DNA from: Blasia pusilla
Lineage: Eukaryota > Marchantiophyta > Marchantiopsida > Blasiales
DNA: 64,000 nucleotides
Assembly (NCBI GenBank): GCA_050084515.1
Contig: CM114274.1
Coordinates: forward strand, 310,001 to 374,000
Direction: 5' to 3'
Made by a program: the position numbers and the translations under genes. This document shows, piece after piece, positions 20,216-29,679 of the stretch (position 1 is its first letter; every line of letters starts with the position of its first letter). The notes beneath the pieces were generated by a model, which worked only from the letters and a program-made list of their open reading frames with translations, searched no databases and had not been told where the DNA came from.

Positions 20216-22239
20216 CCGAATCTGACTCGTCGCGGATCGGAGTGGGTATTCGTTTTTGATGATCCACGATTGCGCCATCCTCCACTTTAGCGACCTCTTG
20301 ACGCACAAGAGGTTGAAGAGCTTGTCCTCGCTCCCTCCAGTCAACACCAAGAAGCAGCCCCTGTCACTTAGATAGGCGTATGCAAAGGAGAACAATAGCG
20401 CAATGTGGTCATAAGAGAGCGGCACATTCCACTCAGGTACCTCGTCCGACGGATTCTCGCCCCAAAGTCCCAACCCCGAGGGCAGATCAGCGATCAAGAG
20501 ATCCACGGCAACCTCTTCGACCACTCCATTCACTGTCCAGGCAGCGTGCCCGTTTCGTTGGAGCTTCCGTCCCTGCGTTGTCGATTTATCGATGGCTGGT
20601 GTCGACGCTTGAGAACTGAAGCTCTTCAGCTCATCCAAGAAAGGAGTGAATCAAGGAGGACGCTTGTCCGGTCGTTGTTTGTCTGTGTCTTCCCAAGGAT
20701 GATGGACTGTATTCTCCTTGGGACAACCCTGGCACCTCTCGCTTCCGCTTCTTCCGAGTCTGCGGACGGCTTGTCGGGGTCTCTATGACCTTAGACTCTG
20801 GTGGGGTTTTTTTCGCCGAGGACCTGGTCCGACCCTCTCTCCCCCGCTTGGGACGATTCCGCCTCGGCCTTGAATTTTCAGCCTCTCTTTGGGAAGACTC
20901 GGCCTCTAAATTTTTTCCTCCCCTCGCCTTGCCTTTGAGACCCATTTGTGGATTTGTCTTTGGTGTGCTGAGACCTTGAAGCCAACTCTGCTGTCTGTCT
21001 CGTGGGCGGCTTCTTCTGCATCTCCTCCGAAGAAGTCTCGGGCTCGACAAAATTGGGGATTTCGTCTTGTCCCGAACCCTTTGCATCATGAAGCACTCGT
21101 AAATCCTTATCGGTGATGTCTTCAGGGTCGTTGAAGTCGAGCCAAATGGGGCAATTCTCCACCTCCCAATCGGACATGTCTTTGCCCCATCTCCATGTCA
21201 TACATGGGGAATGTCTCTGCATCCGTGGCGAAGCCCACAATTTCAAGGCTACCGGTAATTTTCCCCACGCACTGCATTCTTACATCGACGAGGTACCGGA
21301 AGACCATCCGTTGGCGACTTTTAGTCGAGCAGAATCGGCCGTCTGCTCCTGTAGATCTCGCTTCTTCTTCGCTTGATCCTATTTTTTCCTCTCTACTTCT
21401 TCGTCAAGCTCTGCCTGAGGGAGGACGCAAACCTTGAACATGGTCTTGAATCCTCGGGTTTTGGTTGGCTTGTCCCGGATGTCGTCGAGCCAAACCTCAA
21501 AATCTCCAGAACTTTCAAGGTTTGCTTCATCCGGGATGGGCTCTAATCTTTTGAGCTCCGCTTGCAAACCGTCCAGCACGGACTTCCCGATAACCCGCAA
21601 CGCGTCCCACAACGACCATTCGCGTAGCCAATGGGAGATCACTGGATCGGACACACTCGGAGGATGGTGTGCCGCCCTCTTCTGGGCCTATGTGCCCTCG
21701 AGACTGATTTTCATCAGTCGGATCCTCCTAAACTCGCTTATGCCGGACATCGCAAACCGATGTACGCGATCCAGGGACACTTTCTCCCCAATCCGACCAT
21801 GCGGATCTTCATCCCTTTTCCGCAGGCGCTTGATACTCGCCTTCAACTCCTTGTAGAACTCCGGACCAAGTTCGGGGTTGAGAATGCTGATGTATCGCTG
21901 CATCTTGCTCGCCGTGTATTTCGTTCTGCAGAATCTGGCAGGCTTGGATGAATTTCGTGCGCTCAGACCAGATACCTTCTCCCCCTCGCTCCGGCTCGGT
22001 CTGGCGCTTTTCTTTGCGGCTTTGTATCTTCGACCAGCAAAGGATGGTTACGGGTGCATCTTGGGAAATAAACTTTTTGCCCAAGTTTTCTTTTTAACTG
22101 AGCACCCTTTGCAAGCATCTGATTTACAAGGGCATCGCCCAAGAACCCCCTGTACTCTCCCGGGTGCGTCGTAAGCACCTTCCTCACCCGATCGTAGTCC
22201 TGGATCCAGTGGTGGGTGACATTCCCCTCCGATACAATC
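20216..22239 (-). pseudogene. Linker and motif IV exon of ParB-methyltransferase (inner copy)
   Basis: The exon follows a CAG acceptor at 22240-22242 and begins IVSEGNVTHHWIQDYDRVRK, in phase with the ParB exon. It continues through DALVNQMLAKGAQ, a helical basic region (NPELGPEFYKELKASIKRLR, GRIGEKVSLDRVHRFAMSG) and DPVISHWLREWSLWDALRV. Next come SSGDFEVWLDDIRDK and KITGSLEIVGFA, then a Lys/Arg/Ser-rich low-complexity linker (20630-21000). Last is the methyltransferase segment VAVDLLIADLPSGLGLWGEN, AYLSDRGCFLVLTGG and SWIIKNEYPLRS up to the donor at 20215. Frameshifts occur near 22090, 21810, 21680 and 21200. The linker is unlike any domain I recognise. Confidence 0.6.
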
Positions 22240-22999
22240 CTGCACATCCAAACTCAACCCGTCAGGAAATTACATGGGTTCGTGCAACCCGTCGGACTTC
22301 GACGGGTCGTCACAGCTCAAGGTCGGATTCTAGGAAGGAGCTAAATGATGCAACCCGTCGGAGTCCGACGGATTGCATTCAGATTTGCTAATGCCTGGTT
22401 TCAACCCGTCGGACTCCGACGGGTTGTGCAACTGAACATACTAACGTGAACATAGCAACCCGTCGGAGTCCGACAGGTTGTGCAATTGAATGTAAACTTG
22501 CAATTTGACGCGAAATTTGGGGAACCAACTTCCGAATGCAACCCGTCAGAATTTGGCGGATTGATTTCGGCGAAAAACAGTTTCGAGGCAAGCAACCCGT
22601 CAGACTCCGACGGGTTGCTTTGGGGAAAAAACCTTCTAACCCTGCAATCAGTCGAACAACTCGTCGGAGTCCGACGAGTTGCATTCTTCAAAAAACATCC
22701 TGACAAGGCGGCGAGTCGAGCAACCCGTCGGACTCTGACGGTTTGCTTTGGGCCAAAAACTAATTAAATCTGTGGTCAATCGAACAACTCGTCGGAGTCC
22801 GACAAGTTGCATTCTTAAAAAAACATCCGAAAAAGCGTCGAGTCGAGCAACCCGTCGGAGTCCGACGAGTTGCTTTCGGCAAAAACAAACCTAACCCATT
22901 CATCAATCGAGCAACTCGTCGGAGTCCGACGAGTTGCGTAAGTGTTAAAGCATCCCAACAACCGTCCCGTCGAGTTGCGCAAGTGTTAAAGATACTCAC
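22240..22999 (-). repeat. ParB-methyltransferase intron with 64-bp palindrome array
   Basis: A GT-AG intron (donor GTGAGTATC at 22991-22999) is filled with about 12 palindromes. Six of them start at 22592, 22656, 22720, 22784, 22847 and 22911, a spacing of 64, 64, 64, 63 and 64. Neighbouring linkers alternate, so the true tandem unit is about 127 bp with two palindromes each. In E2 the same intron is 455 bp and holds fewer copies. Confidence 0.85.
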
Positions 23000-23469
23000 G
23001 TGTTCATGGCATGCATTGCCATCTCCACCGTCGCCATGTGATGAGGGAATGGGTGAAGGACCACTACCTTCACGTAGAAATGTGCCTCCAATGAGTTGGG
23101 CCGCTCCTCCGCAAACTTGGTCCACGCCATGAATATGTGATTTCCATCCCAAATGAAGAAATGTAGATTCCTCATCCAGCTGAATTCTGTGCCCTCAACT
23201 TGCCTTCTGAAATCCTGGTCACGCATCCTCCAGAATGTATCGAGCTTTTCCAAGTCCACCTCCGTAACCAGAGCTTGGGTTTCATGCTCGTCGTAAGGCT
23301 GAACATAGGGAGGAAAGCTGTCGACGTAGGATGCTGTCGCCGCCGATTGTTTAAGCTTCGTGATGTCCTCATCGGACTGAATTTCGCGGACGTATTCCAT
23401 TGTCCTCAATCGGCAGAGTGGAATCCTCGGGGCGTTGTGGCCCTCCATGAGTGCCATCTGCTTTACCAC
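23000..23469 (-). pseudogene. ParB-like domain exon of the ParB-methyltransferase gene
   Basis: The exon is bounded by a GACAG acceptor and a GTGAGT donor and is open throughout. It reads VVKQMALMEGHNAPRIPLCR, then LRTMEYVREIQSDEDITKLK, and later LHFFIWDGNHIFMAW. ParB/Srx-superfamily domains have IPLxxIxP near the start, a helix that follows, and a vIDGNHRlxA motif. The E2 copy keeps the arginine (WDGNHRFMAW), while here it is Ile. ParB domains bind nucleotide and, in bacteria and phages, are often fused to DNA methyltransferases; that is known biology. That this protein acts with the palindromes is inference. Because the GNHR arginine is lost and other exons are broken, this copy is scored a pseudogene. 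Confidence 0.65.
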
Positions 23470-24440
23470 CTGTCAAAACCGGGACAAGAGGAATAAGCTA
23501 CACTGAAATCCCAATGAATTGCAATTCACATAATTCGAAAAACCCAGATCCTCTCTTACCCGCTCGAAAATGAGGTCGGTTTCTTGACCACTAACTTATG
23601 CGAGAGAAGCGGCAAATCGATCGGGAACTCATCGATCGATAGAGGTCAATGTCCTCCGCCGGGCTTGGAGTCGAGAATGACCGCCGCTCGGCTTCTCCCG
23701 GCCATGTCCACCATCTCCACGTTGGCGGTCCTCATGACCTCGTCGTCATCGATTTCAACTTCGGGGCGTTTCCACTATGTTGATTGTGTCCCCGGACTTC
23801 ATGGGGGACATTTCCGCATCTCAACACTTGCGGTTGGACGGGCAGGGCTATCGTCAATGGCTATTGCTTTTTCCCTCCTCGCTTTAGCCAATTCTGCCCT
23901 CCTCACCGACGCTGGCGTCCAGGACGCTTCTTTTCTCTCTTTTTGTCGGCGATCCTTTTCTTCAAGGCTGCGGCGTCTAGCCTCTGCGTTTCGTTTTATC
24001 TAGCGCCTCTTGAACACGTCTAAGAAGCACTTGGTTGTGCGTCTCCGCTTCCCTTTCCCGCTCCTTGATTTCCTGCTACCTAATTTCATTCGCCGAACGA
24101 GGCCCAAGAGATGCTGATGCAGAGTCCTAATGGACTTCGGAGTGAAGCTCCCGGACTTGTTGGCTTGTGATTTGTTCCTCGTCATTTTTCTGGAAATTCC
24201 TCCACCTATGTCCACGATGAATTGCTTGATCAGTCGCCTTGCTGATGTCGAGATGGGGAGCTCGAATCGCCTTGATGGGTAGCTCGAATCGCCCCGTGAT
24301 CGTTCGGTCGAACCGTCTCATTGTCGTTCGGTCGAACCGTCTCGCTCGTTCCCTCCTATCGACTCGATGTGTCGCCGTGTGAAACGCCCTTCAGATCGAT
24401 CGCTGCTGTGGAGAGTGAGGAATGAAGATCGCGAAATGAG
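23470..24440 (-). other. 5' region and first exon(s) of the ParB-methyltransferase gene
   Basis: A short intron (about 23470-23565, donor GTAAGAGAG) precedes the ParB exon. Upstream are fragments with coding character in different frames: NVEMVDMAGRSRAAVILDSK, a charged coiled-coil-like KEREREAETHNQVLLRRVQE, and an Arg-rich start near 24320 with three copies of an RTITGRFELP-like unit. No single open frame joins them, so exon borders are not assigned. Direct repeats (CGTTCGGTCGAACCGTCTC, twice near 24300-24345) lie at the likely 5' end. Confidence 0.4.
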
Positions 24441-25359
24441 AAACCGGAAATGAGCAATTTTGCCCTATTTATACTTTTCTAGCCGTTGGTGACCGTTGGG
24501 TCCCGTCGTCCTTTCGGCGGCGTGTCGAGGTTACGGAAGTCGAAGGTGAAAAATGGCAACGATCCGAGTCCGCGGGTTGCAAGCCTCCGCCATCCTGGTA
24601 CGCCGCCCGCGTCGCGCGAGCAACCCGTCGGAGACCGAAGGGTTGAGCGCCTCCGTCGTCTTCGGAAAAGAACGCGAGGTACCCGCGCAACCCGTTGGAG
24701 CCCGACATGTTGCGCGCCTTTGCCGTTTTTGGGACGGGAACGGGACGTATCTTGGGCAATCCGTCAGAGACCGTTGGGTTGCATGCTTCCCTCATCAAGG
24801 GTTAAGAACGCGGGCTTCCCGTGCAAGTCGTCGGAGTCCGGCTGGTTGCACCACAAGGCGAGGCCCTTGCGCAACCCGTTGGAGGGCGACGGGTTGCACG
24901 CCTCGCCGTCTTTAGGCAAATAGGTGAGGCACCCGCGGAACTCGTTGGGAACAGACGGTTTGCACGCCTCTGGCATCTTCGGGCAAGAAGGAGCGGTATC
25001 CGAGCAACTCGTCGGAGAGCGACGGGTTGCTCGCTTCGACAATGTTTGGCAGAAGCGTGCAACCCGTCCGAAGCCGACGGGTTGCAAGCTTCGGTTAGCT
25101 CCGGGTAATTTTTGAGTTACGAGGACTCCGACGGGTTCCAAGTGTGATGCGCAACGCTCTGCTTCCCAAATCCGGTAACATATTGCAACAGAATTGAATG
25201 TGTTACAGAATTGGATCAATTGTGTAAGACAATGTCACCCACCGAATTCATCTTGTCAGTAAAAATCTGTCTGGAGTATCTGTTTTCCTATTCACTATAA
25301 ATTAAAAATTCTCATTCTCATTCTCATTCTGAGTCTCCTCCCGTTGGAATCTTCTTGGA
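24441..25359. promoter_or_regulatory. Divergent intergenic region with palindrome array (E1)
   Basis: Between the two genes of E1 lie eight palindromes starting at 24620, 24687, 24756, 24823, 24871, 24937, 25004 and 25059, most 66-69 bp apart. The last has longer arms (GAAGC before, GCTTC after). A CATTCT microsatellite (25310-25330) sits just before the transposase ATG at 25360. TATTTATA near 24468-24475 may be the methyltransferase-side TATA box. The region probably drives both genes; this is inferred from position. Confidence 0.6.
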
Positions 25360-27376
25360 ATGGATAATTATGTTAAGCTCACTTGTGGCAGTCATCTGGC
25401 GGCCCTTCCTCAATCAGAAATCATTCGACCCCAAGCTCGTGAGTCTTTCATAGTGATGGATGAAAATTTTTCTGTCTATTCGATTTCTTCTCCAATTGGA
25501 ACCATCTTTGTATCCAAAGATGTTAGGTGGGCAGACGGAAGACAAAATATGTGAGACGGTCCACCCCGGTGACCTCGACCGTAAAGTATGGAATCTCCTA
25601 CCTCTAGCAAATGGTCAATACAGAGTTTACGGCTGCCCCTGAATTCGTCTGTTTCCCAAGTAGACGGTCTAGAATTTCCTAGTGCTCCAGCTCTCGTTTG
25701 CAACTCAACGTTTGCAACTCAAGCTCTGCAGATCCGGCCGACTCCAACCACGCTCAGTAACAATGTTGTTCTTCTGAAGGGATTTCGGATGTTATCAACC
25801 TCGGTGGATCTGTCGGATACCAATCGGGCCTCTCGTCCGCCTACTCGTTCCTCTTGCGAGTATCAGGCAATAGTTTGCTTTCGTCTACGGCCTTGAAAAT
25901 GTTCAAGCACATTCTTGTCGCGAGTTTCCGCCCACGTCACGATGGTAATTGCATTTTTGAGTTGCCTCCACTTGCCGCTCTGCTCAAAAGAAGGATGGAG
26001 GGCGCTTTGAAGGGTATGGGATGAAAAGTCTCGATTGTCATCGATGGTGTGAGCTTCAACGGACTAGTGCTTCAATTCAAGATGGTCCTTGGATTGTCTC
26101 CCGCCGCCAATGCATTGGAGCCTTGGAGTGTAGAAGTCCAGCATGCCTGTATCTAGAGCACAACGGGCGAGTCAATACGTCACAATTCCCTCCCAAGAAT
26201 GCAGAAACTCCATACGAGGTCGATGCCACCATACCGCCGGGAGGCCATCGATGTCCCCATTGTCAGGCATCGCCCTTCTGCGTTGGAGCGTGTCCTGCAT
26301 ACATATTTTTCATCGTCCACGACTTGGGCTCCACGTCAGAGTACACAAGGCTGGCAGTTCATGTTGGCTCCCACACTCATCCTGTGACCGATGCAATTCA
26401 GAGACACATCAAGGAGGATCTGACGAAGAAAGTTGCCGAGGTCTACAGAAACTCTCCGAGTTGAAAGCCGAGAGTGATCAAGCTCACAACGGCATCACAA
26501 ATTTATGAACAATTGCTTGGAATCCCTGGACAGGGCGAGATCACGGCGGTTGAGGAGAAACAACTCTGGGAAAATCTCGCATTTCTCGCTGATCCTGAAT
26601 GCTTCCGGAATTTGCTGCGTCAAATACGGGTTCTGGATGGAAAGACGGCCGAAATGGATGCCATCGCCAGAATCAAGGCCAACTCCAGATTTCCATTCAT
26701 TCAGAGATGGCAGTTCATCGGCCAAGGAGGCGAGAGATCCAGGGCCTATGTCTTCAAAATGTCAACCACAGGTCCGTCGAGTGGCCTCGATCTTATAGAT
26801 CGAATGAGGGAAGGGGAAGATCTTTACGGGAGCTGGGTAAGCTTTGATATTTGCTCAGAGTCTTTGAACGGATGGTTGACGATGGGTGCTCACGTTTATG
26901 ACCATGTGGAGAAGGGACTCAAAACTATATTTGTCTGTGAAGTAAAGGCAGAAGACGTTGGCAGTTTGAAGATGTGCTGGTTACTCTTACAGGAGGTGGT
27001 GAAGGAAAACAAAAGGCCACCTCCGGAAATTTATGGGTTAATGGCAGACAATGCACAACCTGGGTGAATTGCTATCTGGGAAGTGTTCTGGGGTGGAGAG
27101 GTTCAACCGGAGAGGGAAAGGTTGGATGCTTTCCATTGGCAACAGTTTGTGACCCGGTACACCAAATCTTGCATCAAGGAGAATAAGAGGACAGAGCATG
27201 TCACTCTACTCCAACGCTGCAAGGACAGCAAAACCTTGAAGCAGGCCATGGAATGCTAGGAAGAACTTCATGGGTGGTGGAGGAAGCATGCGATTGAGGG
27301 GAAGTACAAAGAGTTGTGCTCTTGGTTGAGTTGGTGGACTATACGTATGAGACAATGGGGAAACTTCATGCGGCAG
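25360..27376 (+). pseudogene. MULE transposase, upstream exon with DDE core (E1)
   Basis: The exon starts MDNYVKLTCGSHLAALPQSE. The zinc-binding module is present in full: CIGALECRSPACLYLEHNG, HRCPHCQASPFCVGACPAY and HVGSHTHPVTD. A helical region follows (EKQLWENLAFLADPECFRN), then the catalytic part with DRMREGEDLYGSW, WLTMGAHVYDHVEKGLKTIF, EIYGLMADNAQPG and a FHWQQ-like block. The exon ends FMRQ at a GTGAG donor. Frameshifts occur near 25560, 25640, 26000, 26460 and 27066. The second catalytic Asp is the one in MADNAQ. The transposase would act in the nucleus on the E-element ends. Confidence 0.72.
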
Positions 27377-28250
27377 GTGAGTTCACTATTTTGTCTTGTC
27401 AAGCTCACGATGAGAATTGTTTGTAAAGTTGTAGCTCAGGGTGAGAAGCGTGGGATCTATAGGGATTTCAAACCGAAGAAACCAAGCAAGCTGTTGGATG
27501 CGATGGGTTGCCCGAGTGTGCAACCCGACGGAAACCGACGGGTTGCCGAGTGTGCAACCCGACGGAAATTGACGGGTTGCATCCAGATTTTTGGTGCAAT
27601 CCGAGTGTGCAACCCGACGGGTCACAGAGTCGTTCATGGGATGCCTCGGCCTTGCAACCCGTCTGGTTCCGACGGGTTGCACACTCGGGCAACCCGTCGG
27701 TTTCCGTCGGGTTGCACACTCGGGCAGCCCCTCGGTTTCCGTCGGGTTGCACACTCGGGCAACCCATCGCATCCAACAGTTGGTTGAGTTGGTGGACTGT
27801 ACGTATGAGACAATGGGGAAACTTCATGCGGCAGGTGAGTTCACTATTTTGTCTCGTCAAGCTCACGATGAGAATTGTTTGTAAAGTTGTAGCTCAGGGT
27901 GAGAAGCGAAGGAACTATATGGATTTCAAACCAAAGAAACCAAGCAAGCTGTCGGATGCGACGGGTTGCCCGAGTGTACAACCCGACGGAAACCGACGGG
28001 TTGCCCGAGTTTGCAACCCGACGGAAACCGACGTGTTGCCCGAGGGTGCAACCCGACGGAAACCGACGGGTTGCATCCAGATTTTTGGTGCAACCCGAGT
28101 GTGCAACCCGAGTGTGGAACCCGTCGGGACCCGACGGGTCAGAGAGTCGTTCATGGGATGCCTCGGCCTTGCAACCCGTCGAGTTCCGACGGGTTGCAAT
28201 AGGTGGGTTTAAGGTTACAACACGTCGGTTTCCGTCGGGTCGCAGAGTCG
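27323..28250 (+). repeat. Tandem duplication of exon end, donor site and palindromes (E1)
   Basis: The segment starting TTGGTTGAGTTGGTGGAC at 27323 recurs at about 27780. Each copy contains the exon end (GGAAACTTCATGCGGCAG), the GTGAGTTC donor and an array of palindromes. The unit is about 458 bp, and its junction falls in palindrome-derived sequence. E2 and E3 have one copy. Palindromes here use a GGAAACC centre and repeat about every 35 bp (27978, 28013, 28048). Confidence 0.8.
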
Positions 28251-28479
28251 TTCATGGGATGCCTTGAGGCAACCCGCCTGGTTCCGAATTGTGTCGCTTA
28301 TTTCTTTGACTCTGAGTTATTTTCGTTTCCCTTCTAACATTGCCGTCGTTTGCGTCAAGTGGATTGAACGTTCATGAAAATTGCCCTCGCCCCAACACAA
28401 GTGGGGCGAAAGTGTTCATTCCTCCCGGAGGTCGTCACAAGCATGCCAACGAATTTCACTTGTGGAGGCATGCCAACAA

Positions 28480-29517
28480 GACCAGGCAAGAGCAATGCTA
28501 CTGGATCTGCAACATCCCATATCTACCTCACAAAAGGCATAACAAAAGGAAAGGGGCCGTCGATCTATGAGCTCTATGTCGGGCGGCCGTGAGATCGGTG
28601 ATGAAAAATGTATGTGGAAGCCTTCAACCGGTGCGTAGCTGGAACTCCACTCGACCAAGACGTACACATTGGTGGGGATATTCGTGGGCGGGTTTCAAGA
28701 CGCCCCATACAGATGGTGGTAGAGCGATCCGAGCGAGACTCGTGGAGACCAAATAAGTATCTTGACTTGAGGCGGTGTGAAGAGGCATCGAGGAACGAAT
28801 CCGGTGATTGATTTGGATGAGGAAATTACGCTGCCAGGTATTCGGGACCCCGGACCCGTCCCAAATCCGTGATGGAGTTACTTCTCCAAAATCGGTGAAT
28901 GTTTTATTTCAAAAGCCCTCCGTTCTTTGGAAGTTTGCAACATCCCATCACCTGAGGGTGGTTCAACAATATGGGATTTCGGTAATGGAGGTGGGTTGCA
29001 ACCTAAAACAAAAGTGGCATAAATCTCGGAGCAACCGGGGCGTGGACCCACTGCAGGGCAGGCGGGATCTCATGGCATTAGGAGAGCATGCGGCACTTTC
29101 CTAAATAAGAAGCGCATAAGGATCGACGACCACCGCCCTGGGTTTTGGGGACTCAAAACCTTTGATCGTTGCACGAGGACCGGGATCAATTGAAGTACTT
29201 CTTCGCCCAAATGAATCTTGCGCTTTCGAAAGTCTTATCCGGCTGCCATTGAGCTCGGGAATACCCCACGATTTGGCCCATCGCCGCAGGAGTCTGAATC
29301 GCACTCAAGACGAAGTGGACAATCTTACAAGTGCCGGTTTTAGACTCGTGAGACGGGGAAGTTTGGAGCATGTTCAGCATTCTGAGAGACCTTTGCATTT
29401 CAGTATTCAACCCAAGATTGATGTCAACATGTACCCGGAGAAGGTGGATGATCTCAATCCATTATTTCTGTTTGAGTCTAGAAATGGGGTGAAGAGAAAC
29501 AGAATGTGCAGGTTTTA
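28480..29517 (+). pseudogene. MULE transposase, downstream exon lacking SWIM finger (E1)
   Basis: Plus-strand frames read LTKGITKGKGPSIYELYV, VHIGGDIRGRVSRRPIQMVV, RYSGTPDPSQIRDGV-like sequence, then (frameshifted) FESLIRLPLSSG and QPKIDVNMYPEKVDDLNPL. At about 29512 the sequence jumps from NRMCR to the 3' untranslated region, removing about 370 bp that in E2, E3 and E4 encode the SWIM zinc finger. The bases AGG occur at both sides of the deletion. The product could not bind DNA through SWIM, so E1 is not autonomous. Homology to the family is otherwise clear. Confidence 0.7.
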
Positions 29518-29679
29518 GATTGTACTTTCATTTTCAAGAACCATCACTTTGAGCTTGAACTCTATTCAGCCCGGGGCAAATGATAGATTTTTTTCAGACC
29601 TTGGATGGAAAAAGTGATTGGTTCCAGACTTATGATTCCACTAATTTTTCAGTTTTCTAAATTTTGTGCAATTTGAAAC

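Larger units (their letters stand above)
17366..20638 (-). mobile_element. E5: nested MULE remnant (left end only)
   Basis: A second GGGGGCTGG terminus starts at 17366, inside a methyltransferase exon of E1, and is followed by its own tail modules and methyltransferase exons. No matching right end or CAATTTATC duplication follows in the window, and the right end at 29891 pairs with E1's own left duplication. The simplest reading is that E5 inserted into E1 and recombination between their homologous right halves removed the E5 right end. The internal crossover point cannot be placed, so the end given here is a minimum. Confidence 0.65.

Noticed and set aside
22350-22937. CRISPR-like geometry: 27-bp repeats with 37-bp spacers
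   Set aside because: The spacers repeat with the units, the repeats are full palindromes with varied sequence, there are no cas genes, and the context is a eukaryotic intron.
22350-22937. Helical phasing of palindromes (spacings near whole turns of DNA)
   Set aside because: Spacings of 64, 54 and 83 bp in this intron fit whole turns, but the intergenic array (66-69, 48, 55 bp) does not, so the fit is probably a by-product of tandem duplication.
24553-25108. Open frames of 86-145 codons in both strands of the intergenic region
   Set aside because: They are translations of the palindromes (ATRR-PTGC, QPVG-RRVA peptides), which lack stops in all frames; there is no conserved protein between copies.
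27386-28267. Several 120-234-codon frames through the transposase intron
   Set aside because: They read through palindrome arrays and the duplicated exon end; the frame of the true exon stops at the donor, and the peptides are low-complexity repeats.
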